A DNA stretch of 64,000 nt from Branchiostoma belcheri (GCF_001625305.1 NW_017804354.1:1343413-1407412); one strand, 5' to 3'. Counted from the first letter of the stretch, positions 13,213 through 24,320 are shown. Notes: generated by a model not told the origin, from the sequence alone. Made by a program: numbers and translations.

Positions 13213-14501
13213 CCGAGCGTATTTACAATGGTACATTGAACGAAAACTCAAGATATGTGGTAGAGGCAGTTTGTGTCATGCTCTCTGTAGATATGGTGTA
13301 ACTTTATACGGTTTTGAACTCCTTTGATGCTCTTTGATGTCATGTAAATATGTACTATACACACATGTTCAATGTATTTTATTGATAGATGTTGATTATG
13401 TAACAAGTTTGACAGTACGCTGAACAGTGGACATTTTCATCGGAAAAAATCTGAATGCCTTTATATAAATTGGTCATATTTACACCGACGCGACTCTCAA
13501 GCGCAGGCCTAGGTTTCCCCTACTGCCACCGCTGCACCACTGGGCGGGATAGAAGAACGGTTGGGTTGGGTGGGGGACTGGCATCCCCACCTGTAGAAAT
13601 GTCCCTACTGCCACCGCTGCACCACTGGGCGGGATAGAAGAACGGTTGGGTTGGGTGGGGGACTGGCATCCCCACCTGTAGAAATGTCCCTACTGCCACC
13701 GCTTGGGTTTTTGTATTGTTAGTTACTCTCTGTAATATATGATGTAATTTCTAATCTAGATTTTTTTTGTTTTAAACTTCTTTGATGTTGATTTTCACTT
13801 AGATATGTATGTGCATATGTGTTCAATTTTCTGTTATCAGTGTTGACATTTTAGATGTTTAGGCAATACTTCTTGGTTTAATGTTATCAGCGGTCAAGTT
13901 AGTGTCCTGGTGTAGGCACAAATGAAGTAATCAAATACAAGGTATGTTTTAACTGTTAATGAGTCGTAAAACTGATGTATTTATCACGTAGGGAAATCCA
14001 TACACAGAAAAAGATATAAATTTGTACTGTACTTTTAAGTCAAGGAGAGGGAGCACAGAAATTCCATACGTTAAAACGCACCTGTCAAAAAAGTCCCCGG
14101 GAGCTATCTCTAATTGTAAACACTGAGATTATATGTAAGTGTGTTGTAATTCCATGTGTGTTACCAATAAATACAATTGTGAAGTTTTATTTGTTGCTAC
14201 AAAGCAGCCAGTTGTGATCGTCATTATCCTGTTTTAAGTAATGTGGTCGGACATGCTACTGGTAAAACAAATGTTCCTGAGTGACTTATAACAAGAATTA
14301 TAAAACCCCTGTTACACGAGGAAATGACAATCTTTACAGTAACACATTGGAAACTTATCTCACCACCAGGCACAAAAACTAAACTAATTATAAAGGCAAC
14401 ACCATTGCATTGCCTCCGACAAACACTTTCATTCTGAACACGTAGAACAGTTCGAAATCAGGACGTACTGCCCTCGAGGTAGCCAACACAACAAATGCTG
14501 A
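13213..14501. other. 3' flank of the transposase-domain gene; no gene seen
   Basis: AT-rich sequence follows the stop codon at 13212. It contains an 85-bp tandem duplication (13518-13703) and an AATAAA at 14166-14171 that could end the transcript near 14190. I see no exon or RNA gene here. Confidence 0.5.
13518..13703. repeat. 85-bp tandem repeat, 2.2 copies
   Basis: The word CCCTACTGCCACCGCTGCAC restarts at 13518 and 13603, and its first 15 bases restart at 13688. The two full units look identical, so the duplication is recent. It lies in the presumed 3' UTR or flank of the upstream gene. Confidence 0.85.
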
Positions 14502-14960
14502 GTGGAGATTGTGTCAACCTGGTTCAACGATTGGAGTCTTCATCAGTTGCATCCTGACAAATGCAAGGTTATTTGCATTAAGTCTCCGCAAAGCAAAGTT
14601 CTTCTACCCCCCATTTACATCATGGGACAGATCGTTGAACAGGTTCCCTTTTATACGCACCTGGGCGTTACCGTGCATCAGACCCTTCGTTGGACAGAGC
14701 ACGCTCAACTCACCTCCAACAAGGCCAGGAGAACACTGGGATTACTGTGGAAGCTCCGTGGCAAGCTCTCCCAAGAAGCCCTGGAACGATCTTATTTCAT
14801 GCTTATTCGCCCTAAGCTGGAATACGCTTCTATTCTTCTCACCAACATTACTGTTTCCGCATCTAAGACCCTGGAACGGGTGCAGTACCGGCCCGTGTCC
14901 AAACATTTGCGCAATTGTACTGAGTTTCTGAAACATTTAGAACTCATAGATCATGTTTAA
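14502..14960 (+). pseudogene. LINE (non-LTR) reverse transcriptase, C-terminal fragment
   Basis: The open segment encodes the region after the catalytic YADD box of a non-LTR reverse transcriptase: WFNDWSLHQLHPDKCKVI, FYTHLGVTVHQTLRWTEH and SYFMLIRPKLEYAS match the conserved thumb pattern (W..w.l..n..K, lG......w..H, y...irp.leY). There is no ATG start, and the endonuclease, catalytic fingers and palm are missing, so the copy is 5'-truncated. It ends in a stop inside a 229-bp tandem array. The family is CR1/Jockey-like in general character. Confidence 0.75.
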
Positions 14961-15560
14961 CTAAAGACAGGGTAAAATATGCTTCAAAACATGACAGACT
15001 ATAATACTGGGTATCTGTAGACAGCCTTGGTTTTCCTTTAGATTGAACGGTTTTTGCGTTATCCATCGGGAACCCGTCATTTCTCAGTCAACGACGTGAA
15101 CCTTCCCTATTAAGTTCACTCCGGCCCGTGCCTTACCGTACCGCAATTGTACTGAGTTTCTGAAACATTTAGAACTCATAGATCATGTTTAACTACAGAC
15201 AGGTAAGACATTCTTCAAAACATGACAGATTATAATACTGGGTATCTGTAGACAGTCTTGGTTTTCCTTTAGATTGAACGGTTTTTGCGTTATCCATCGG
15301 GAACCCGTACCTTCGTTCTCAGTGACCAACCTAGTTCACTCCGCGATCCGGCCCGTGTCCAAACATTTGCGCAATTGTACTGAGTTTCTGAAACATTTAG
15401 AACTCATAGATCATGTTTAACTAAAGACAGGGTAAAATATACTTCAAAACATGACAGACTTTAACACTGGGTATCTGTAGACAGCCTTGGTTTTCCTTTG
15501 AATTGAACGGTTTTTGCGTCATCTGTCAGGAACTCGTTCCTAATCTTGCCAACGCAAGAA
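14889..15560. repeat. ~229-bp tandem repeat covering the LINE 3' end, about three copies
   Basis: CCGGCCCGTG...CGCAATTGTACTGAG recurs near 14910, 15142 and 15370. Each unit contains a copy of the last LINE codons (RNCTEFLKHLELIDHV) followed by the same non-coding stretch. Copies differ by small indels and substitutions. Amplification of a LINE tail after insertion, or a repeated 3' UTR, would explain it. Confidence 0.8.
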
Positions 15561-16097
15561 CAGTCTGTGACCCCGTCCCCATCTACCGTGCTGCGTTTAA
15601 CACACCGTGACCTGCAGCGTTTAGAGCTGGGACAAATGATGTTTAATGAACTGAAGGAGGGGAGGATAAAAAAAGTTGTACAGTTGGAACCCGGCTAGTC
15701 GGTAATTATGACTGCCACTAAAATGTTTGCTTTCTTATTTCTATCGATTCATAAATCATGACAGGTTGAGAAAGGCAGACAATTGGTATACTATGTTGTT
15801 TGAAGTAAACAAGTATTTTTTTTTTATAATTTGTTCTGATTCTAATCCAGATTTACTGCATCTTCCTGCTTTGGTGACGATGTCTCCTCATAGGTTCCAT
15901 GGGGTTATCGTTTATCAGTGGTGAACATTACTATCTCGCTCTTGTAGCTTCCTTGAATACCTTATGAATGTAATTCAAGTGGGATTTTTTGTGGGGTGGG
16001 GGATGTTGTTGTGTCCTGTTTTCTGTTTGTGGTTCTAAAGTATATTCGGTCTTTTTTTTCAACATGAAGATCACTGAGGTACGCAGACGGTGGCACA

Positions 16098-16817
16098 TTG
16101 TTGGCCCATTGTTTACTTAACCTCCTTAGTGTTCTGTCGTGGCATACCACTGTGGTGGTATACCGACCATGTGCACTGTCGTGCACGGCGCATGTGCCGA
16201 ATTCCATTTTGCCAAACGTCCTTACCCGTCTTATAGGATTTGCCCCCTGTCCGCTGTGCCCTGTCAGCTGTGTGGTTGAAGGAGAAATGCACGAAAACCC
16301 AGGCAGCGAACCTGTTCCCGGACTTAGGAAATCACGATCGAAGGCTTCGTTACCGCCACTTATTCTTAGAAGAACGACGGTATCGCCATACAAACAATAC
16401 GACGCTGATGCACTGTTTGACAAGCTGACCCAGGTTTTCCGGCAGGACGAGGAAGTGGACGACACCTTATTGACATCTGTTGAACTTCGCACTGACGACA
16501 GGCACACACAATGCATAGTGCAGGTAGAGCTCAACGGAGCAGACCGCCATGGCTCTTTCTTCTGCCCTTGGCCATCTTGCCACTACAGAAGGAAGGGGAG
16601 GCACCAAGTGTCTGATCACATAAAAAAGCTCCACTTGGGCCCAAATTTCTGTCCAGACTGTGGTCTCATAACAAGATCATTGCCAGCTATCAAACGTCAC
16701 ATGAAGAAGATGGGACATAACAGGCGTAATATGCGGCCTTTGTATCTTCGAATGCAGAACGCTGCCATTGAAAAATATTGCAAAGAACTGTGCGAAGAAT
16801 TCTTCGTGCAAACCTGA
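16098..16817 (+). CDS. Intronless ORF with two C2H2 zinc fingers, 239 aa
   Basis: Single open frame from ATG 16098 to TGA 16815-16817. Residues ~1-60 are hydrophobic and Cys-rich (signal-like), followed by a Ser/Arg-rich linker with HENPGSEPVPG. Two zinc fingers lie toward the C terminus: FFCPWPSCHYRRKGRHQ...HIKKLH (C-x4-C-x12-H-x4-H) and NFCPDCGLITRSLPAIKRHM...H (C-x2-C-x12-H). Zinc-finger proteins of this type bind nucleic acid, but the target is unknown. The lack of introns and the LINE debris nearby suggest a retroelement ORF1-like or retroposed origin; a hydrophobic head followed by an NPG motif is known from invertebrate non-LTR elements carrying 2A-like sequences. The final proline of NPGP is absent (NPGS). 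It could also be one exon of a longer gene. Confidence 0.55.
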   Translation: MLAHCLLNLLSVLSWHTTVVVYRPCALSCTAHVPNSILPNVLTRLIGFAPCPLCPVSCVVEGEMHENPGSEPVPGLRKSRSKASLPPLILRRTTVSPYKQYDADALFDKLTQVFRQDEEVDDTLLTSVELRTDDRHTQCIVQVELNGADRHGSFFCPWPSCHYRRKGRHQVSDHIKKLHLGPNFCPDCGLITRSLPAIKRHMKKMGHNRRNMRPLYLRMQNAAIEKYCKELCEEFFVQT

Positions 16818-17902
16818 AAGTCTGACGGATTACAGTACCATGAAGCGGAACGGCGTCCGAGTGACAGAAGCTATTTAACTGGCATCTTATATCTTGATTT
16901 AGCAGAACGTAACTTTAATGAAGCTTAAGCTTGTAGTTTCAATATTTTCTACTGTGTATCGTGAATCCGAGTGAATGATAGATCTGATGCCAGCGGCGAT
17001 AACAGACTTGCCAGGATAGGATTGAATTGTGGCACCTGAAATGTGTTACCAGAGGGAGTGCAAAAGTTTGTTGTTCTTTTAGAATTTAGTTTTACGGTAG
17101 AGTTTAAATTATATTTCTCGTTGTGACAGTGATAAGTATTAGCGTCTAGGCCCACGTGGAAAATCATTGTAACGAAAGGTCATTTCTAATTTTCTTTATG
17201 ATGTCCTTGGTATATGGATTGATGTAAGTTGCTATCAATGACAGGATTATGCGACGTCGTATTACTAAACGAAGAGATTGTAGTCGCCCATTCTTTAATA
17301 CAAAGAGGAAATAAACAGGAGAAACAAAAATCTATAAGTGTATTTTCATACCTCCTTGTGAGTTACTTATGAATATTCGGTGTATGAGGGGTAAAATGTC
17401 AGTTAATTTATTGGTCTTAAATGCGAATTTAACATGATAGAATATTTCATTGAGTTACAACAAAGCCTTTAACGGGGGTGTACATTGCTCGGGAAAGATA
17501 AAGAAAGGTCAGCTCTCTCCGACTGGGTGACCTGAATCTGTCGGGTATTTTAACCCCTGGGACGGAACATGCAGGGCCAGTGTAACCCGGGTACCTGACT
17601 CTGGGCAGAAGTCACTCACTCAGAAGTTCCAAGATCTATTTGTTTCAGTGAATGGTAAACGTTGCGTCAGTGATGTCAGAAATGTGTCCCAGTCTTATTA
17701 TAAAATAATGCGTTAGTACGTAAATTAGCAAATCCTGACAAAAGTTAAAATTGATCCACTGTAACGTAAATTTAATCTCTACCGGGAATTCTTGTCACTT
17801 TTGAGTTTTGTCAAATTTGTAACTTTGCTATTATATTAGACCTTCGTACGTTTCCTACACTGGTTTCGGTTAGCCAAGTGAGTCTAGCACGGAGGATTTT
17901 CT
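16818..17902. other. Intergenic, nothing recognised
   Basis: AT-rich sequence without a convincing exon, terminal repeat or tandem array. Confidence 0.5.
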
Positions 17903-18000
17903 TTTGGTCCTGTGGGTCCTGGCCTGGCAGCCGCTGCTTTGGCAGACGCCCTTTGGTCCTGTGGGTCCTGGTCTGGCAGCCGCTCTGCTTTGGCAGACGA
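17903..18000. repeat. 49-bp tandem duplication
   Basis: TTTGGTCCTGTGGGTCCTGG starts at 17903 and again at 17952. The units also share TGGCAGCCGCT and TTTGGCAGACG and differ by a few bases. Confidence 0.8.
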
Positions 18001-18189
18001 AATGCGAAAGACATTTGGACATCTGGAAGGCATTTGGAAAGAAAAGCAAAGTTCTGCGCATGTTCACAGTGACATCAACATCAGCGCGCGTTTTTCAACG
18101 GTTGTTTTGTTAGTCTTGCCGTGCTCTGTAAGTTTGTCGCGATTTCTCCCAGTTCGGGTGCCAAAAACTCAGTTACTTGAACCAAAGGA

Positions 18190-18378
18190 TTACTGTCGAG
18201 ACGACACAGAATGCGTAGGACAATCTGGACCTCTACAAGAAGTATCTCCGATCAAAAGGAGCAGTCTACTATCGGAGGGAGGGAAATTATGCATGTTTTG
18301 GATTTTGGAGGTCATCAGGATTTCATCTACCAAAGAGCAAGAAGGTCACAGATTGTCTCTTGGTCCTCCACACTGGTA
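18190..18378 (+). other. Exon-like open segment, function unknown
   Basis: An open stretch ends at a good donor (CACACTG|GTAAGAT at about 18377). Two frames are readable: one gives LYKKYLRSKGAVYYRR, the other IMHVLDFGGHQDFIY. No start codon, partner exon or family can be assigned, so it may be a stray exon of a decayed gene. Confidence 0.2.
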
Positions 18379-18926
18379 AGATATTACAAATTATGCATGT
18401 CCTGTTGGGTCAAGATGATAATTCAACGCACTCCGGACATTAGACTTTCTGTAGTACCGTGGGGAGGGGGGTGGTTTGGGGTTCAGCACTGGCCGTGAGA
18501 TTTATGCACTGTAGTGTAACGTTGAACTGGCAAATTTTGCATTTTTGGATTTTCCACCTCAAGCTCCTTAATGGGCCTGGGCAGCCTCGTTTGTAACAGT
18601 CATTTGTTTTAGATGTTAAAACGTTATTCTAGTCTGTGATAATTTGTCTGTGACCTACTAGTACATGTACATAATTTTGACAGGGGTCTGCAAACGGCAG
18701 AACTATAATTTATGTTTTTTTTTCTTTATCATTCTTATGACCTGTCACATTTATAAACCTTTTGCATCATGACTCGTGGAATCAATTGCGATCAAGGGTC
18801 ACAAATTCAATTTTGGTCGCTGTACCGTCGCTCTGTCATAATTACAAACCTAGCTGGGAAATGTTGATCCCTCAAATATCTGCGGAGAAATCCACTCATG
18901 TGGAACGAATAGGCGGAGTTTAGTCG

Positions 18927-19388
18927 ATGGGGGATGGGGGAGCTGGCTGCTGTGACAAGAAAGTGGTTTCAATTACACCCGAACCTGACCCGCTTTTAAG
19001 CCTTTTACTGTAGAAAGTTTCTAACAAAATTCGAAAACCTCTCGATTACGCTTTACGATAAATTCCAAACGGCTACAACGCATTACGTAGAATTAAAACG
19101 GTGAATACGCTCTACGCAAAATGCGCCAATTACGCTCTACGTTGAATTCACTAGAGCGGTCCGTCTACGCTCTACGTAGAATTAAAACGGCCGATTACGC
19201 TCTACGTAAAATGACATGCGGGCCCCAATAACTGTAGTACTGTTGTTCCTTTTGCATGCTGCTGCCCTCGACATTAAATCTCAGCCGGCAGGACAGAGGT
19301 TAGCAGGGGAAATTTCTCGAAGATGAGAGAGCTAGCAACCGTGACAAAAAGGCCGGTGGTTTCAATTACACCCGAAGATCATGACCCG
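18927..19388. repeat. Direct repeat pair enclosing an ATTACGC/TCTACGT repeat block
   Basis: About 65 bp (GAGCTGGCTGCTGTGACAAG... then TGGTTTCAATTACACCCGAA) at 18927-18994 recurs with changes at 19320-19388. Between them (about 19040-19215) a ~30-bp motif containing ATTACGCTCTACGTAGAATT is repeated imperfectly about five times, alternating with AAACGG. The block ends in CATGCGGGCCC, close to the CATGCAGGCCC end of the element at 22853-23059. Confidence 0.6.
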
Positions 19389-19506
19389 TTACTTGGGTGC
19401 TAAGAAAAAGAGATGTTATCCAGACAAATATGCAAATTAAGAGCATCCCAAAAAACAGCAGCGCACAACGAATATACTGTTGGCACAGTAAGTTTACTAC
19501 TATAAG

Positions 19507-19935
19507 CATGCCCGTAGCCAGGATTTTGAATGGGGGGGTTCTTCCCACTGCTTGAGGGGACCTCGAGCGCCGTAGGCGCGAGTCGAGCGCCGAAGGCGCG
19601 AGGTTCCTAGGGGGTCCGGGGCATGCTCCCCCGGAAAATTGTGAAAATTGAACCTTCTAAAATGGCATTTCATGCATTTTTGAAAGGATTTCAGAGAAAA
19701 AATCAGAGATAAATTTTTATTCAATGACAAAGGGAGCAGTTCCTCTACAATTCCAGTCCATCTTTTCAAGAAAAATCTTGGACCTTTACATAAAATGTGG
19801 ACCAAAAAGTGGACCTTTACATAAAATGTGGACCAAAAAGTGAACCTTTACATAAAAAGTGGACCAAAAAGTGGACCTTTGAGCCTTGTGGGGGGGTTCT
19901 TCCGAACCCCCGAACCCCCCCTGGCTACGGGCATG
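19507..19935. mobile_element. 429-bp MITE with 16-bp TIRs and ATAAG target duplication
   Basis: CATGCCCGTAGCCAGG opens the element and its exact reverse complement closes it. The flanks carry ATAAG at 19502-19506 and 19936-19940. Inside are a G7 run next to each end, two copies of a GAGCGCC(G/A)AGGCGCGAG palindromic unit (about 19565-19603), and a ~30-bp repeat (GTGGACCAAAAAGTGGACC...ACATAAAA) in three to four copies at 19780-19880. It has no coding capacity, so it depends on another element's transposase. Confidence 0.85.
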
Positions 19936-20098
19936 ATAAGACTCTGACACAATTGAATCTGCATAACGTTTTGTTACTCTACTATTATGAGTACAGTTAC
20001 TCAACCCGACTCTCCTGTGACCGCCACAGTTCCCAGCAGTTCGTCACGGCGGATCATTCGAATTACATGTAGTGACATGCAGCAGGGCTTACTCTCCG

Positions 20099-20228
20099 TC
20101 TCCAAGCAGAGGTTGTGGGGAATGATCGTTACCTTTTTATATATGGCCGCGGAGCTTCTCTGGCTAATGGATACTGCCTGGCCAATTTGATCCTGTCTTT
20201 TTGCCACCGAGAGGGATCTGCTTGGAGA
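20099..20228. mobile_element. Short MITE-like segment (TIR TCTCCAAGCAG)
   Basis: TCTCCAAGCAG at 20099-20109 is exactly inverted at 20218-20228. The outer flanks also share GCAGGGCT words. There is no ORF. The terminal word resembles that of the 7391-7679 element. Confidence 0.4.
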
Positions 20229-22142
20229 TTAGCAGGGCTAACATTGTAGGAAGTGAACGCCCACCAGCGGCACATTCTCTGACACTGTCTCTCTCCCTCG
20301 GCTCGCTACAAACGGACTGTGACCTGTTGTGGCAGTCTTTCTTATGTTTGGTGCATGAATTATTCTAATAAAATTTAGAAGTTTCACGTGGTAGCGGTGT
20401 GTCCCTTCCGTGTTCTTCCGCCCCCAAAACACGTCAAAGATAAAAGATTGTTTAAATCCACACCCGGTGTGTCAATAGCCACGGCGATTGTTACAAACCA
20501 AGCTTATAATTTTCTGTTGTAGCTTTCACATTAAAATAGATGACATGTTGAAACGAATTTTATTCCAACATGGCTTAAGTGGTAACGATAACTTTAGACC
20601 AAAATTTGGAGAGCTTTTGGCTGTCTTTAGGCACAAACTTCACCACAGATTGAGACCCTGCGACCTGGGGGAGTGGGGTACCAAATGTACTAAGCAGATT
20701 CGGTGGGGCAAGGGGACTTTAGTTAGCTGCCTGGCATTGGCCGCCACAGCTACTATCCAACGATCGCCCCACGTGGTTCTTGTTGAAAATTGAAGAAAAC
20801 TAGGCTGCCGGCGAGACGATCACATATCTCACCCCCGCCCACAGCCTAGGCTGACTGGCGCCTTCAGTGACATGCATGACTAACATGATGGTTTCCATGG
20901 TAATGGGGGTTCGACTATAAAAATATCCTGCCTGATTGGTATTTACTTTCTAGAATTGGGGCATGGGACAGCTCTACGGCGATCATTTTTTATTGTCGTG
21001 TTTACACAGTTGATACGTCCAGACAGTAACATCACACGTTTGCTAATTGGCACAACACATACATTCCGGGCAGGTGGGAGTTTAAATACTGCGCTGGAAA
21101 ATTTTTAACCCGACAGGTTCTTTTGCCGGCCACCCTGCAAGTAGCTTGACTGAACCTCGCTTTTCGCCGGCTCTCTAGTTAGTCCGACTATATGTAGGGA
21201 GCCCCCAGACACAGGCTATCCTACAACGTTTAGTCTAGCTAGTAACTGTTATGACAGTCCTGTGTTACAACCAGCTGGCCCTGCCTCTTGACAAATCGCG
21301 CTCCCGGCGGCGCTTGTGCGTGACACAGGCTGGTCAATCGACCGTGAAGCGACTACTGTAATCACCAAGTAAACATACTACCTACCGGGCTTTCTGATCG
21401 GGAAAACGTGGGCAGACTATAAGAGACGAGAGCTTATGATGATCACAACACTAAAGACAGAACTTGTCGCTGTAGTCACCAGGCGCTGTTTGAAGCTTTG
21501 ATGTGTGTTCAAAGCCAGAACACCGTACAGCGGCAGCGGCCTGTATACATGTACCATAACGTTCGATCAAATAGGTTGAAGGAAAGCCGTCTACGTGAGC
21601 TGAAATATTCTTGTTCTCACATGTACCAAGACCGGCATACTGGAATCAAATACAGCATTGTTTTGTTTATATTTGGACTGTGTGCGCCCGATCATCAAAT
21701 CTCTGGGCGGTGGCGCCGTGTTTGATGTCAGCCAGCGCATGCAAGTGGAGACTGTAAATCTGTTTCTACTCGCTCCCTCCTGTTTCTATACACAAGCAAA
21801 CGTTACACCTACGTAATAGTGAAGGAAATTTAAAAAAAAACCTTTTACCTACCTTACGTCTGAGACAGTGTATAGAATTATTACCTTGATTTAATTCTTG
21901 TTTACTTTTGAACATACACGACGCATTTGCGCAGCGATCGTTTTATTGTGACTATTATTGTTTGCGCTATATATCCTGCGGTTCTCCCTGCGTGACGTCA
22001 CGAGGTCATATTCTTGACCTAGCTTGCACGAACAAATTCGGCTTGTTTTTGTAAAACAGTTTTAAACCATGCAGCCCCCATCGTGGTTCAGCTCCGTCAC
22101 ACATGTGAACCTCGAAGTTTTCTTATCCCCAAATAGCGACAG
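20229..22142. other. Intergenic; one weak exon-like segment at about 20511-20690
   Basis: After a TTTTCTGTTGTAG acceptor-like site, an open stretch reads IDDMLKRILFQHGL...FGELLAVFRHKLHHRLRP. No family, start or partner exon is evident. The remainder shows no repeat or gene that I can support. Confidence 0.25.
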
Positions 22143-22640
22143 GATGCCGTCTAGGGTCTGTTTGGGCCGTCGGAAACGCCGATCGTAGCCCGTTTACGCC
22201 GTCTCTGGCGCGCTAGGCGGTCAGTGGGGAGCAGCAAAACCGTCTGAAATCCCATCCCAAACGCCGTCTAAGCCGTTTCAGGGCCCGCCCCGGGCCCCAG
22301 GAGGGCCGTCTGAGCCGTCTGCAAGGGCGTTTGTACGATCTCCAGACGCCGTCTGAGCCGTCTCAGGGCCCGTTTCCGACGCCGTCTCAGCCCTCCCAGG
22401 GCCCGTCTCAGACGCCGTCTCAGCCGTTCCGATCGGCGGCCGAGCCCGTCTCCAACTCCGTCGGAAACGCCGTCTATGGCGTTGGACCCGCCATTTCTGA
22501 CGGTCTAGACGCCGTTTGGGGCGTTTCTGGTCGTCTGAGCCGTTTGTCTAAGCCGTCTGTAGCCACCTCAGACGGTCTGTATCAAAGACGGCGTGCCGTT
22601 TGAGACGGCCGTCTCAAACGGCGTCTGCCTATTATAGACG
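22143..22640. repeat. CCGTCT/AGACGG-rich palindromic block
   Basis: More than 20 copies of CCGTCT or its complement lie in about 500 bp, commonly as ACGCCGTCTGAGCCGTCTCAG-like strings. The block is GC-rich, unlike its AT-rich surroundings. At its right end is a perfect 28-bp palindrome (22595-22622, centre GACGGCCGTC). An open frame at 22331-22603 is a by-product of the repeat. Confidence 0.8.
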
Positions 22641-22852
22641 GCTTCATTTTCACAGAGGCATGACCATGACATGCACACCCTCAAATTGTGCTTTTCTCTG
22701 ACACCAGTACGTTACATGTATACTCTAAAGGAAAAGACACCTTTTCACAGGAGATCATGCCAAAGCCAGTAGAGGCCAAGAGAGGCCAGGCTGAGGAGGG
22801 CCAAGGCAGGATAGACTTACAGTAACTGTAACAGGAATGCAAGTACATGTGT

Positions 22853-23059
22853 GAGGGCCTGCATGGAGGTGTAGTGATTACGAATTGCGCAAATTTTCTC
22901 CGCCGACTACGAATTACGTCAAAGTTTCAGAGCTGATTATGACTTTACACTTTGCAGCTAGTGTATTATTGTGAATTACATTTTTGGGGAGGCTGCCTAC
23001 GGATTATTGAGACTAAAAAGGCCTGATTATGCCTTACAATAAAGGGCATGCAGGCCCTC
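22853..23059. mobile_element. 207-bp MITE-like element with 13-bp TIRs
   Basis: GAGGGCCTGCATG at 22853-22865 is exactly inverted at 23047-23059. The interior repeats ATTACGAATT/GATTATG words and resembles the block at 19040-19225, including its CATGC(A/G)GGCCC end. No target duplication is clear and there is no ORF. Confidence 0.6.
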
Positions 23060-24000
23060 ATGTATAGGTCATCTCTTGGACCATCCAACTGAGGAAAAAC
23101 GATTAGTTGTGCATGCCAGTATCCAGACTTTCCTCCGATCCTGTTCATAACATTGAATACTCATTGCTCATCAAAGCTTTCTGGAACTGCACATAACAAA
23201 AATACATGTATGTGAAGAGTGAAAACTTTGCACAAGGTGGCTGGCTAACTTATTAATGATAGCTTAAGCTTCTGTAACATCCAAACTGTGATGTACACAA
23301 TTGTAACCTGAAGGTCTGACCTCTGGCTCCCCCTGTCCCAGTGAGGGGTACCAGGAGGTCAATAGAGCCTTTATTAGAGGTGGCAAGGCAGATGTTTTTT
23401 TCAGGGATGAAGTTACATCTTGTTTGATCCCATAGATGTGGATGTAGATGTAGATATTTGGGTCTGAGAATCCAGTTCAAATCATCCTTACTAATTTATG
23501 ATGTCAAACCTGGAAGTGTTACAAATCTATTTTGACAAAAGGATAATCAATGCAAAACTCCTACAGGAGTTATAGCAATTCTACCAGGTCTGTTGAGTTG
23601 GACTGGGGAAAAATTAGAGCCCTGAAGACAGCCTGCCCTAAGCACCATAGACTGGTTACCAGAGATGTCATGTTATAAGATGTACATGTAGATGTACTTT
23701 CCATCATGCTCTCATTATAACAGGTTTTTATTTGACCACCTGAGACATGACTTTGTACATGTAGCCCAATTATAAACCCCAGCAAAGTCCACATAATTAC
23801 AGAACTCCCCCTAACAACTTTGAACAAGGAGAGCAAAATATAGGGGGTATTTCAGTGTTGTATTTCAAACCCTGGTCTGCAGAGCAAGGTGAATGTTTTC
23901 TTTCAATCAGTGTGGGTCCCAGGGAGAGAAAAGAACAGGCCAGGCTGGGTCATCTGGTCTACCAGAATGGATCAGTGCAACACTGTAGTTGCTTCAGTGT
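23060..24000. other. Intergenic, nothing recognised
   Basis: No convincing exon or repeat. The last nine bases (CTTCAGTGT) are the left target duplication of the next element. Confidence 0.5.
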
Positions 24001-24288
24001 TAGCCTGGTATCCAGTCTGATTCGTGGTCGGGGCCGCAAGAGCTCTGGCCCGCCCGCCTCACATAAGCGTCCCGGTGTGTATTTCACGAGAGATTAATTA
24101 GCCCTCCACGAACAGTTGGGGGAAACCAAATCCCCGAGCATACTGTCTCTAATTAGCGTAACACTCCTAGGGGGGGGGGGGGTGACGGTCTGTTGCACTG
24201 GGCGGGGGAAGGTCTTAGAGGCCCCGAAGACACAACCTGCCTAAACACCCCAATACCCCCAATCACGATCAGACTGGATACCAGGCTA
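24001..24288. mobile_element. 288-bp MITE with 21-bp perfect TIRs and 9-bp target duplication
   Basis: The element begins TAGCCTGGTATCCAGTCTGA and ends with the exact inverse. CTTCAGTGT occurs immediately outside both ends (23992-24000 and 24289-24297). The interior is GC-rich and non-coding. Both the TAGCCT terminus with an inner CAGTCT and the 9-bp duplication match the large DUF6589/RecQ element at 43494-53631, suggesting a non-autonomous relative. Confidence 0.85.
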
Positions 24289-24320
24289 CTTCAGTGTCTC
24301 ACCTATTCAATGTACAGGCT

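Noticed and set aside
16098-16400. Functional 2A ribosome-skipping site in the C2H2 ORF
   Set aside because: The sequence is NPGS, not NPGP. The terminal proline is essential for skipping and the upstream consensus is also poor.
22331-22603. Coding ORF in the CCGTCT block
   Set aside because: Pro/Ser-rich translation results from the hexamer repeat. No start context, splice sites or domain.
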